64,000 nucleotides of DNA, taken from the NCBI RefSeq assembly GCF_900091725.1, contig NZ_FMBW01000044.1:496001-560000 (forward strand), in the 5' to 3' direction. The notes under the pieces were generated by a model, which saw only the letters and a program-made list of their open reading frames with translations, had not been told where the DNA came from and did no database searches. Positions within the stretch are counted from its first letter, which is position 1; each line of letters starts with the position of its first letter. Positions 41,553-49,754 of the stretch are shown here, piece after piece. The translations under genes were made by a program, and so were the position numbers. Source of the DNA: Streptomyces sp. DvalAA-43. Lineage in GTDB: Bacteria > Actinomycetota > Actinomycetes > Streptomycetales > Streptomycetaceae.

Positions 41553-42616
41553 GTGCCGTCGGCTCCCCGAGAACCGCGACCCCGCTGGGACCCCGGGCCC
41601 GGATCGCCGTCGTGGTGACCGCGGTGCTGCTCCTGGTGGGCGGCTCCGTCGGGTACGTGATGCACGCCCGGCAGCGGACGGAGGGGCAACGGACCGAGGC
41701 CGACGCCTCGTTCGCCCTCGGCGGGCCCGCGCTGTACTTCCGGGACACGGCCAGCGGACGCGTCGCCCACCAGCCGCTCGCCGGAGCCCGCGCGCCCGGG
41801 GCCCGTACCGCGGGCGTCCGGACCGCCGGGGCCCGTACCACCGGCGGCCCCGCCTGCGACCGGTTCTACGCCTCCGACGACGGCGCGCTCTGCCTGCGCG
41901 CCAAGCCGGGGGTGCTGCCGAAGACGTACGCGATCGTCCTCGACCGGCAGCTGCGCGAGAAACGCCGGATCACCGTGCCGGGCGTTCCCACCCGCGCCCG
42001 GGTCTCCGTCTCCGGGCGGATGCTCTCCTGGACGGTGTTCGCCACCGGCGACTCCTACGCCACCACCGCCTTCTCCACCCGCACCGCCATCCTCGACCTG
42101 CGCACCGGATACCTCATCAAGTCCATCGAGAACATCCAGCTCACCATCGACGGCGCCCGCTACCACGCCCCCGACGTCAACTACTGGGGCGTGACCTTCG
42201 CCCGCGACGACAACCGCTTCTACGCGACCGTCTCCACCAAGGGCCGCACCTACCTCGTCGAGGGCAACATGCGGAACTGGACGGCGAAGGCGCTGCGGCA
42301 GAACGTCGAGTGCCCCTCCCTGTCACCCGACAACACCCGGCTCGCCTTCAAGAAGAAGGTCTCCGACGACCCGGCGGCGCCCTGGCGGCTGTACGTCCTC
42401 GATCTGCGCACCATGCGCGAGACACCGCTCGCGGAACGGCACAGCGTCGACGACCAGGCGGCCTGGCTGGACGACGACACGCTCGCCTACGCGCTGCCCG
42501 GCGCGTCGGGCCGGGGGAGCGACGTCTGGACCGTTCCCGCGGACGGGACGGGCACGCCCCGGGTGGCCGTGGAGGGAGGGGCGTCACCGGTGGCGGTGGC
42601 GGGGACCGCGGGCTGA
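41549..42616 (+). CDS. Membrane-anchored TolB/WD40-like beta-propeller protein
   Basis: A 355-residue protein with one N-terminal helix (ARIAVVVTAVLLLVGGSVGYVM) and an external beta-propeller-like part with PD40-type strands: CPSLSPDNTRLAFKKK, WRLYVLDLRTMRETPL, QAAWLDDDTLAYALPG, DVWTVPADGTG. Residues about 76-97 are a Gly-Ala-Arg-Thr repeat (GARAPGARTAGVRTAGARTTG). Two Cys are near (CDRFYASDDGALCLR). Last gene of the three-gene overlapping operon; the propeller may bind the phosphoesterase or its substrate. No enzyme motif is seen. Confidence 0.82.
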   Translation: MSAVGSPRTATPLGPRARIAVVVTAVLLLVGGSVGYVMHARQRTEGQRTEADASFALGGPALYFRDTASGRVAHQPLAGARAPGARTAGVRTAGARTTGGPACDRFYASDDGALCLRAKPGVLPKTYAIVLDRQLREKRRITVPGVPTRARVSVSGRMLSWTVFATGDSYATTAFSTRTAILDLRTGYLIKSIENIQLTIDGARYHAPDVNYWGVTFARDDNRFYATVSTKGRTYLVEGNMRNWTAKALRQNVECPSLSPDNTRLAFKKKVSDDPAAPWRLYVLDLRTMRETPLAERHSVDDQAAWLDDDTLAYALPGASGRGSDVWTVPADGTGTPRVAVEGGASPVAVAGTAG

Positions 42617-42668
42617 TACCCGTGCGGCGAGCGGTGTAATGTGACGCATCCCCACACGGGGGCCGACC

Positions 42669-42713
42669 GAGGAGGTGAGACCCATTACCGCTGTATCAGG
42701 CTGGGTGCTCCTC
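42669..42713 (+). promoter_or_regulatory. Leader hairpin hiding an extreme Shine-Dalgarno
   Basis: AGGAGGTGA at 42670-42678 is fully complementary to the 16S rRNA 3' end. GAGGAG (42669-42674) can pair with CTCCTC (42708-42713) and ACCC (42680-42683) with GGGT (42703-42706), putting the ribosome site in a stem; GTGAG/CTCAC (42675-42679 with 42715-42719) is an alternative. A TAATGT -10-like box is at 42637-42642. Confidence 0.5.
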
Positions 42714-42743
42714 CCTCACGATCGCGTGGTCGACCCGACATAA
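42684..42743 (+). CDS. Possible 19-codon leader peptide with AUU start
   Basis: ATT at 42684 lies five bases after the perfect Shine-Dalgarno and opens a frame of 19 codons (ITAVSGWVLLPHDRVVDPT) ending in TAA 43 bases before the methyltransferase ATG. AUU is a rare start known from infC. An in-frame GTG at 42675 overlaps the Shine-Dalgarno itself and would have no spacing. There is no amino-acid run that would signal classical attenuation. It may be a regulatory short frame for the downstream gene. I cannot exclude chance. Confidence 0.4.
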   Translation: MTAVSGWVLLPHDRVVDPT

Positions 42744-42786
42744 TCGGCCGCGGAGCGCCCATCGGCTTCCCCGAAAGGCTCCGCAC

Positions 42787-43596
42787 ATGTCGGTTCCCGC
42801 ATCACCGCTCGCCGTCTCCACCATCGTCACCGCACTCCGCGCCGCCGGCTGCGTATTCGCCGAGGACGAGGCGGAACTGATCGTCTCCACCGCCGCCGAC
42901 CCCGCCTCCCTCGCGGCCATGGTCGAACGCCGGGTCGCCGGTCTCCCCCTGGAACACGTCCTCGGCTGGGCCGAGTTCGGCGGTCTGCGGATCGCCGTCG
43001 ACCCCGGCGTCTTCGTACCCCGCCGCCGCACCGAGTTCCTGGTCCGGCAGGCCGCCGCGCTCGCCGGGCCCGGAGCGGTCGTCGTCGACCTGTGCTGCGG
43101 CTCGGGAGCCCTCGGCGCCGCGCTCGCCGCGCTGCCGGGCCGGGTCGAGCTGCACGCCACGGACATCGAACCCGCCGCCGTGCGGTGCGCCCGCCGCAAC
43201 ATCGGCGCGGCGGGCGAGGTGTACGAGGGCGACCTCTTCGAGCCGCTGCCCCGGTCGTTGCGCGGCCGGGTGGAGATCCTGCTCGCCAATGTGCCGTACG
43301 TACCCACGGACGACGTCGGACTGCTCCCCCCGGAGGCCCGCATCCATGAACCGCGGGTGGCGCTCGACGGGGGCCCGGACGGCCTGGACGTCCTGCGCCG
43401 GGTCGCCGCCGAGGCCCCGCGATGGCTGGCGCCGGGCGGGCATCTGCTGGTCGAGACGAGCGAGCGGCAGGCGGCGCGGGCCGAGGAGACCGTCGCCCGC
43501 AGCGGCCTGATCCCGCGGGTGGTCGGCTCCGAGGAGCTGTACGCCACCGTCGTCATCGCGACCAGGCCGGGCCCGGCGGCTCCGTCCGGCGGCTGA
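42787..43596 (+). CDS. PrmC/HemK-related protein-glutamine N5-methyltransferase
   Basis: A 269-residue SAM-dependent methyltransferase. The SAM-binding motif I is VVDLCCGSGALGAAL (about 99-113) and motif II ATDIEPAAVRCARRN. The catalytic NPPY tetrad is NVPY (ANVPYVPTDD), as in the PrmC-related subgroup of unknown substrate rather than canonical PrmC, which methylates release factors. The short N-terminal helical domain keeps GLPLEHVLGWAEFGGLRIAVDPGVFVPRRRTE. Preceded by the structured leader and convergent with the oxidase gene. Confidence 0.88.
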   Translation: MSVPASPLAVSTIVTALRAAGCVFAEDEAELIVSTAADPASLAAMVERRVAGLPLEHVLGWAEFGGLRIAVDPGVFVPRRRTEFLVRQAAALAGPGAVVVDLCCGSGALGAALAALPGRVELHATDIEPAAVRCARRNIGAAGEVYEGDLFEPLPRSLRGRVEILLANVPYVPTDDVGLLPPEARIHEPRVALDGGPDGLDVLRRVAAEAPRWLAPGGHLLVETSERQAARAEETVARSGLIPRVVGSEELYATVVIATRPGPAAPSGG

Positions 43597-43642
43597 GCCG
43601 ACCAGGGCCCGGAGCGGCCGGGGCCGCCGGGGTCGGGGACGG

Positions 43643-43674
43643 CCGGCCGGACGGCCTCCCGGCCGTCCGGCCGG
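43643..43674. terminator. Bidirectional terminator between methyltransferase and oxidase genes
   Basis: A 14-bp perfect stem (CCGGCCGGACGGCC with GGCCGTCCGGCCGG) and four-base loop fill most of the 83-base convergent space. Confidence 0.85.
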
Positions 43675-43679
43675 GCGGG

Positions 43680-44192
43680 TCAGCTGAACCGCCACCGTGT
43701 CTGGCTGAAGAGGGCGCCCTTGCCGAAACCGAACACCGTGCGGGGGCGTACCTGGAACACCAGCGCCGAACGGCCGCCGCTCGCGAATGCGCCGTCCCGG
43801 ACGTCGAAGTGCCACTCCGGTCCGTACTTCGCCTCCCAGGCCGTGGCCAGCAGGCTCAGCCGGCCGTCGTCCCGCACCCGTTCCGCCCGGCCCTCGACCA
43901 CCACGTCGAGCCCCTCTCCCATCGTGTTGTTGCCGGTGGTCACCACCACCTCGGGGTTGGCGGCCAGATTCCTGGCCTTGCGCTCCTCGGCGCCGGTCGC
44001 GAAGTGCAGCGCGCCGTCCGCCCACACCCCGATCAGCGGAGTGACGTGCGGGCGGCCGTCCGGGCGGACCGTGGACAGCCAGTACACCTCCGCCCCGGTC
44101 AGCAGGTCCCTCGCGACCGGCCACGGACAGGCCGTCGCGCTCGCGTCGCTGTAGTTGCCGTCCAGCTCGGCATAGGGTTGGAATCCGGACAT
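43680..44192 (-). CDS. Pyridoxamine-5'-phosphate-oxidase-fold protein (flavin or F420 type)
   Basis: A 170-residue split-barrel protein. YWLSTVRPDGRPHVTPLIGVWADGAL is the typical N-terminal PNPOx pattern; EERKARNLAANPEVVVTTGNN follows, then a C-terminal part ending FGFGKGALFSQTRWRFS. Members bind FMN or F420 and reduce small molecules or act as sensors. Lacks the residues of true PdxH as far as can be judged. It is divergent from glnE, 135 bases apart. Confidence 0.87.
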   Translation of the reverse strand: MSGFQPYAELDGNYSDASATACPWPVARDLLTGAEVYWLSTVRPDGRPHVTPLIGVWADGALHFATGAEERKARNLAANPEVVVTTGNNTMGEGLDVVVEGRAERVRDDGRLSLLATAWEAKYGPEWHFDVRDGAFASGGRSALVFQVRPRTVFGFGKGALFSQTRWRFS

Positions 44193-44327
44193 GCGGGGCC
44201 TCCCGGTGTGGTCCTGAGAATGATCGTGCCTGCGAAGTACAGACCCCGCACTCGCTCCGAATTCATCGGTGCCGGGCTAGGCTCGGAACGCTGGATGGTG
44301 TGTGAGCGGCGAGCGGGAGAGCACGGA

Positions 44328-47318
44328 ATGACGACGGTGCCGGGGCGCAGGAGCAGCACGTTCACCCGACTGCTGCGGCACGGCTTCACCGACCCCTCCG
44401 CCGCCGAGCGGCTGCTCGACCTGCCCGAGCTGTCATCGGTACGCGCCGACCCGGTGCTGCTCGAAGCGCTCGGCGCCACCGCAGACCCCGATCTGGCCCT
44501 GCACGGGCTCGCCCGGCTGGTGGAGGCCGAGGAGGCGGACGAGCGGCAGATCCTGCTGGACACCCTCGTCACCGCCAAGCCCCTGCGGGACCGGCTGCTC
44601 GGGGTGCTCGGGGCGTCCGAGGCGCTCGGCGACCACCTCGCCCGCCACCCCCGCGACTGGCAGGCCCTCGTCACGTACGAGGCCACCGACCTCCACCCCG
44701 GCGTGGCCGAATTCGAGCAGGGCCTCGCCGGGGCCGACGACCCCGACTCGCTGCGCGTCGCCTACCGCCGCTGCCTGCTGGCCATAGCGGCCCGCGACGT
44801 GTGCGGGACGACCGACGTCGCCGAGGCCGCCGCCGAACTGGCCGATCTGGCCACCGCGACCCTGCGGGCGGCGCTCGCCATCGCCCGTACGGCCGCACCC
44901 GCCGACGCCGCGCAGTGCCGGCTCGCCGTCATCGCGATGGGCAAGTGCGGTGGGCACGAGCTGAACTACGTCTCCGACGTCGACGTCATCTTCGTCGCGG
45001 AACCGGTCGACGGCTCCGAGGAGAGCGCGGCCGTGCAGGCCGCCACCCGGCTGGCCGCGCACATGATGCGGATCTGCTCCGACACGACCGTCGAGGGCAC
45101 CATCTGGCCGGTGGACGCCAACCTCCGCCCCGAGGGCCGCAACGGCCCCCTGGTACGGACGCTCTCCTCGCATCTCGCGTACTACCAGCGCTGGGCCAAG
45201 ACCTGGGAGTTCCAGGCGCTGCTCAAGGCCCGGCCGGTGGCCGGCGACCCCGAGCTCGGCGCGGAGTACGTCGAGGCCGTCTCACCGCTCGTCTGGCAGG
45301 CGGCGGACCGCGAGCACTTCGTCCCCGACGTGCAGAAGATGCGCCGCCGCGTCGTCGACAACATCCCCGCCGACCGGGTCGACCGCGAGATCAAGCTCGG
45401 CCCCGGCGGGCTGCGGGACGTCGAATTCGCCGTACAGCTGCTCCAGTTGGTACATGGCCGCAGCGACACCACCCTGCGCAGCGGCACCACGCTGGAGGCC
45501 CTGCGCGCCCTCGCCGAAGGCGGCTACGTGGGACGGGTGGACGCCGCGCAGCTGGACGACGCCTACCGCTTCCTGCGCGCCATGGAGCACCGCATCCAGC
45601 TCTACCGGATGCGCCGCACCCATCTGGTCCCGGAGGACGCCGCCGACCTGCGGCGGCTCGGACGCTCCCTCGGGATGCGCACGGACCCGATCACCGAGCT
45701 CAACCAGGTGTGGAAGCGGCACGCGTCCGTGGTGCGGCGGCTGCACGAGAAGCTGTTCTACCGGCCGCTGCTCGACGCCGTCGCCCAGCTCGCCCCCGGC
45801 GAGTCCCGGCTCAGCGCGAAGGCGGCCGGGCACCGGCTCGAAGCCCTCGGCTACGCCGATCCCGCCGCCGCGCTCCGGCACCTGGAGGCGCTGTCCTCCG
45901 GGGTGTCCCGCAAGGCCGCCATCCAGCGCACCCTGCTGCCGGTGCTGCTCGGCTGGTTCGCGGACTCCGCGGACCCGGACGCCGGGCTGCTCGGCTTCCG
46001 CAAGGTGTCCGACGCGCTCGGCAAGACCCCCTGGTACCTGCGGCTGCTGCGGGACGAGGGCGCCGCAGCGGAGAACCTCGCCCGGGTGCTGTCGGCAGGC
46101 CGGCTCGCCCCCGACCTGCTGCTGCGGGCCCCGGAGGCGGTGGCGATCCTCGGTGACCCCCAGGGGCTGAAACCGCGCACCCGGGAGAACCTGGACCAGG
46201 AGGTCCTGGCCGCGGTGAAGCGTGCGGAGGGGGCCGAGTCCGCCGTCGCGGTGGTGCGCGGAGTGCGGCGGCGCGAGCTGTTCCGGACCACCGCCGCGGA
46301 CCTGATCAGCTCCTACGGTACGGAGGAGCGCCCCGCCGAGGAGGACCCCGGGGCCCTGGTCGACCGGGTGGGCAACGCGGTCACCGATCTGAACGCCGCC
46401 ACGATCGCGGGCGCCCTGCGCGCCGCCGTGCGCGAACGGTGGGGGGACACCCTGCCCACCCGGTTCGCGGTCATCGGCGTGGGCCGGTTCGGCGGCCATG
46501 AGCTCGGCTACGGCTCCGACGCCGATGTGCTGTTCGTCCACGCGCCGCGCGAGGGGGTCGACGAACAGGAGGCGGGACGGGCCGCGAACGCGGTGGTCTC
46601 CGAGATGCGCCGACTGCTCCAACTGCCCACCGCCGACCCGCCGTTGATCATCGACGCGGATCTGCGCCCGGAGGGCAGGAGCGGGCCGCTGGTGCGTACG
46701 CTGGCGTCGTACGGGGCCTACTACCGGCGCTGGTCGCTGGTCTGGGAGAGCCAGGCGCTGCTGCGCGCCGAGCCGGTCGCGGGCGATGCCGAACTCGGCC
46801 GCGGCTTCATCGAGTTGATCGATCCGCTGCGCTATCCGGCGGAGGGTCTGGGGGAGGACGCGATCCGCGAGATCCGGCGCCTCAAGGCCCGGATGGAGTC
46901 CGAGCGGCTGCCGCGCGGCGCCGATCCGACGCTCCACACCAAGCTGGGGCGCGGCGGGCTGAGCGATGTCGAGTGGACGGTCCAGCTGATGCAGATGCAG
47001 CACGGCTGGGCGGAGCCCGGACTGCGGACGACCCGCACCCGCGAGGCGCTGGCCGCGGCGTGCGCGGCGGAGCTGATCTCCGGCGAGGACGCGCAGACGC
47101 TGGACGAGGCGTGGGTGCTGGCGACCCGGGTGCGCAACGCGGTGATGCTGGTACGCGGCCGGCCGGGCGACACCTTCCCGTCCGGTCCGCGCGAACTCAC
47201 CGCGGTCGGCCGGTACTTGGGATACGAGCCGGGGCACGTCGGCGACATGCTGGACGACTACCGACGGATCACCCGCCGGGCGCGCGCGGTGATGGAGGAG
47301 CGGTTCTACGGGGCGTGA
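44328..47318 (+). CDS. glnE: Glutamine synthetase adenylyltransferase/deadenylase
   Basis: A 996-residue bifunctional enzyme that adenylylates and deadenylylates GlnA. Two nucleotidyltransferase domains carry the same signature: GGHELNYVSDVDVIF (about residue 209) and GGHELGYGSDADVLF (about 724), each followed by LRPEGRNGPLVRTL or LRPEGRSGPLVRTL. Family length is normal. I choose the ATG at 44328 with GGGAGAG upstream. The substrate GlnA1 lies outside the window; the GlnA2-like protein nearby lacks the modified Tyr. Confidence 0.96.
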   Translation: MTTVPGRRSSTFTRLLRHGFTDPSAAERLLDLPELSSVRADPVLLEALGATADPDLALHGLARLVEAEEADERQILLDTLVTAKPLRDRLLGVLGASEALGDHLARHPRDWQALVTYEATDLHPGVAEFEQGLAGADDPDSLRVAYRRCLLAIAARDVCGTTDVAEAAAELADLATATLRAALAIARTAAPADAAQCRLAVIAMGKCGGHELNYVSDVDVIFVAEPVDGSEESAAVQAATRLAAHMMRICSDTTVEGTIWPVDANLRPEGRNGPLVRTLSSHLAYYQRWAKTWEFQALLKARPVAGDPELGAEYVEAVSPLVWQAADREHFVPDVQKMRRRVVDNIPADRVDREIKLGPGGLRDVEFAVQLLQLVHGRSDTTLRSGTTLEALRALAEGGYVGRVDAAQLDDAYRFLRAMEHRIQLYRMRRTHLVPEDAADLRRLGRSLGMRTDPITELNQVWKRHASVVRRLHEKLFYRPLLDAVAQLAPGESRLSAKAAGHRLEALGYADPAAALRHLEALSSGVSRKAAIQRTLLPVLLGWFADSADPDAGLLGFRKVSDALGKTPWYLRLLRDEGAAAENLARVLSAGRLAPDLLLRAPEAVAILGDPQGLKPRTRENLDQEVLAAVKRAEGAESAVAVVRGVRRRELFRTTAADLISSYGTEERPAEEDPGALVDRVGNAVTDLNAATIAGALRAAVRERWGDTLPTRFAVIGVGRFGGHELGYGSDADVLFVHAPREGVDEQEAGRAANAVVSEMRRLLQLPTADPPLIIDADLRPEGRSGPLVRTLASYGAYYRRWSLVWESQALLRAEPVAGDAELGRGFIELIDPLRYPAEGLGEDAIREIRRLKARMESERLPRGADPTLHTKLGRGGLSDVEWTVQLMQMQHGWAEPGLRTTRTREALAAACAAELISGEDAQTLDEAWVLATRVRNAVMLVRGRPGDTFPSGPRELTAVGRYLGYEPGHVGDMLDDYRRITRRARAVMEERFYGA

Positions 47319-47351
47319 GGCGCGGTGCGCGCGCCCACGTGGCCTCGCCGC

Positions 47352-47496
47352 GCGGACGCGTACAGGCGCCACCTTGCCGTGCGGACGCGTGCAGGCGCTG
47401 TCGCGCCGTGCGGACGCTTACCCGTGTCACCGCGCCGTGCGGACGCGTACCCGTGTCACCGCGCCGTGCGGACGCGTACCCGTGTCACCGCGCCGC
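47352..47496 (+). repeat. Five tandem 29-bp units after glnE
   Basis: GCGGACGC recurs at 47352, 47381, 47410, 47439 and 47468, each exactly 29 bases apart. The last three units are nearly identical (GCGGACGCGTACCCGTGTCA then CCGCGCCGT); the first two have diverged. It fills the space between the convergent glnE and TetR genes. Since 29 is not a multiple of three and no gene uses it, it is a non-coding minisatellite. There are no spacers, so it is not CRISPR. Confidence 0.9.
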
Positions 47497-47507
47497 GTAC
47501 CCCGGCC

Positions 47508-48122
47508 TCATGCTTCCTTCGCCTCCAGCAGCCCGCGGCAGTGTCCGATGAACGCGCCCAGCGCCAGCTCGAACGCCGCGTCCGCCCGGCCCGTGCCCAC
47601 CGCGGCCAGCGCTTGCGCGAGGCGCGGGGTCGTGGTCTCGTCCGGGAGCTCCCACATCGTCTCCGGGGCCGCCAGGTCCAGCGCCGAACCCAGGACCAGG
47701 TTCTCCAGCGCGGTGATCACCGTCATCACCTCGGCCATCGCGAAGCCGACGCCCAGCAGCAGCCGGACCGCCCGCTCGTACTGGTCCAGGACCTTCGGGG
47801 CGCGCACCGGTGACGTCGTCAGCAGCGGGATCGCGCGCGGGTGGGCGGCGAACGCGGCACGGTAGGAGCGGGCCCAGGCCGTCATCGCCGTGTCCCAGGG
47901 CCCCGCGTCGAGGGTCGTGGAGTCGATCGCGGCGCACACCCGTTCCCGGATGAGCTCGACGACCCCGCCCCTTCCGTCCACATGGTGGTAGAGCGACCCG
48001 GTCTGCACCCCGAGCCGTCGCGCTATCTGCGGGACGCTGAACTCGCCCTGCTCGTCGATGAGTTCGAGCGCGGTGGTGGTGATGCGCTCCCGGTCCAGCA
48101 GCGGTGTGCGCGGCCGTCCCAT
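47508..48122 (-). CDS. TetR family regulator, divergent from the APC permease
   Basis: A 204-residue regulator starting MGRPRTPLLDRERI, with the helix-turn-helix FSVPQIARRLGVQTGSLYHHVDGRGG (about 28-53) and a TetR_C-type ligand domain. AGGAG lies eight bases before the ATG. It faces the permease gene across 142 bases holding a 23-bp near-palindrome, so it probably represses the permease-amidohydrolase pair in response to its substrate. Confidence 0.9.
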   Translation of the reverse strand: MGRPRTPLLDRERITTTALELIDEQGEFSVPQIARRLGVQTGSLYHHVDGRGGVVELIRERVCAAIDSTTLDAGPWDTAMTAWARSYRAAFAAHPRAIPLLTTSPVRAPKVLDQYERAVRLLLGVGFAMAEVMTVITALENLVLGSALDLAAPETMWELPDETTTPRLAQALAAVGTGRADAAFELALGAFIGHCRGLLEAKEA

Positions 48123-48191
48123 GCGTGGTTCTCCTGACGTGTGTTCCCCGGGAGGTCTTCCCGGAAGCCCGTGGGTGAGGCTACATTGCGC

Positions 48192-48214
48192 AAAACCGAA
48201 AGACTTTAGGTTTT
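48192..48214. promoter_or_regulatory. 23-bp near-perfect palindrome, TetR operator candidate
   Basis: Arms AAAACC-N-AAAG and CTTT-N-GGTTTT pair at ten of eleven positions around a single central A. It is AT-rich against a GC-rich background and centred between the TetR and permease starts (70 bases from each), the classic place for autoregulation plus target control. Confidence 0.8.
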
Positions 48215-48264
48215 CTGGTTGCCGGTCCCTGCTCCCCGCCAGTCGCAGAAGGGCTCCCTCCCAC

Positions 48265-49743
48265 ATGTCCGCGCCCACTCTCCGAAGAGGCACCCTCGGC
48301 ACCGCCGACATCGCCTTCTTCGTCATCTCGGCGGCCGCCCCGCTCACAGTGATGGCCGGGGTCGCCCCCATCGCCATCATGCTCGGCGGCATCGGCGCCC
48401 CCGTCGGCTATCTGCTGGCCGGAGTGACCCTCGCGATCTTCGCCATCGGCTTCACCACGATGAGCCGCCATGTCCGCAGCGGTGGCGCGTTCTACGCGTA
48501 CATCACCCGGGGCCTGGGCCGCCCGGTCGGCATCGCCGCCGCCCTGCTCGCGATGCTCGGCTACAACGGTATGGAGATCGGCGTCTATGGACTGCTCGGC
48601 TCCGCCACCGCCGACACCACCCAGGCCCTGTGGGGCATCGACATCCCCTGGCTGCCGGTCTCCCTCGCCGGACTGCTGCTCATCTGGTACGGCGGCTTCC
48701 GCTCCATCGACTTCGGCGCCAAGGTCCTCGGGGTACTGCTCGTCGCCGAGACCGGCATCCTCGTCCTGCTCGCCGGCGGTGTGCTGCTGGACGGCGGAGC
48801 GGAAGGGATCTCGCTCGCCTCGTTCGCCCCCGGCCATGTCCTCGTACCCGGCACGGCGGCCGTACTGGCCTGCGCGTTCGCCGCCTTCACCGGCTTCGAG
48901 TCCACGGTCATCTACCGGCGCGAGGCACGGAACCCGGACCGTACCGTCCCCCGCGCCACCTACATCGCCGTGGCGTTCCTCGGGCTGTTCTACGCGTTCA
49001 TCGTCTGGACCGTCATCCAGGCGTTCGGCGACGCGGACGTGGTCCGGGCGGCCACCACCGACCCGGGCGGGCTGTTCTTCTCCGCCATCACCCACTACGT
49101 CGGCTCCTGGGCCGCGGACCTGATGCACATCCTCATCGTCACCAGCGTCCTCGCCTCGCTGCTCGCCTTCCACAACGCCATCAACCGGTACGGACTCGCG
49201 CTCGCCGAGGAAGGGGTGCTGCCCGCGGCCCTGGGCCGCGTCCACCCGCGCCACCGGTCCCCCTACGTGGCCGGACTCGCCCAGATCGTCCTCGGCGCCG
49301 TGATCGTCATCGGCTTCGCGGCGGCCGGCGCCGACCCGTACGCCCAGCTGCTGCTCTGGGTCAACACCCCGGGAATGCTCGGCCTGATGCTGCTCCAACT
49401 GCTCGCCGCGATCGCCGTCCCGCTGTTCTTCCGCCGGTTCGCGCACGGCGAGGGCAGATTCCGCACCGTCGTCGCGCCGGTCGTCGCCGCCGTGCTGCTG
49501 GCAGTCGCGATCTTCCTGGTCACCGATCACGTCGATCTCTTCTCCGGCGCCTCGACCACCGTGAACACCGTGCTCGTCTCGCTGGTGCCCGCGGTCTTCC
49601 TGACCGGCCTGGCGCTCGCGTACCGGCTGAAGCGCGACAAGCCCGAGGTGTACGCCCGGTTCGCGGCCGAACCGTCGACAGCACCGCCACCGGAGACCGG
49701 GGCCGCAACCGCCCCCGCCGCCCCCACCTCCACCACCGTCTAA
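48265..49743 (+). CDS. APC family amino acid/amine permease
   Basis: A 492-residue transporter with about twelve helices. The APC start ADIAFFVISAAAPLTVMAGVAP and the GYLLAGVTLAIFAIGFTTMSRHVRSGGAFYAYI segment are typical. A Pro/Ala/Thr-rich tail of about 25 residues ends the protein. The stop TAA overlaps the ribosome binding site of the amidohydrolase gene, which starts 11 bases later, so they form one unit. Probably imports the amide or amine cleaved by the partner. Confidence 0.92.
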   Translation: MSAPTLRRGTLGTADIAFFVISAAAPLTVMAGVAPIAIMLGGIGAPVGYLLAGVTLAIFAIGFTTMSRHVRSGGAFYAYITRGLGRPVGIAAALLAMLGYNGMEIGVYGLLGSATADTTQALWGIDIPWLPVSLAGLLLIWYGGFRSIDFGAKVLGVLLVAETGILVLLAGGVLLDGGAEGISLASFAPGHVLVPGTAAVLACAFAAFTGFESTVIYRREARNPDRTVPRATYIAVAFLGLFYAFIVWTVIQAFGDADVVRAATTDPGGLFFSAITHYVGSWAADLMHILIVTSVLASLLAFHNAINRYGLALAEEGVLPAALGRVHPRHRSPYVAGLAQIVLGAVIVIGFAAAGADPYAQLLLWVNTPGMLGLMLLQLLAAIAVPLFFRRFAHGEGRFRTVVAPVVAAVLLAVAIFLVTDHVDLFSGASTTVNTVLVSLVPAVFLTGLALAYRLKRDKPEVYARFAAEPSTAPPPETGAATAPAAPTSTTV

Positions 49744-49754
49744 GGAGCCCCACC

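Noticed and set aside
47352..47496. CRISPR array (29-bp repeats)
   Set aside because: Units abut head to tail without spacers and there are no cas genes.
48219..49754. Upstream extension of the amidohydrolase frame over the permease
   Set aside because: Low-complexity Arg/Pro/Gly shadow; GTG 49755 has a good ribosome site.
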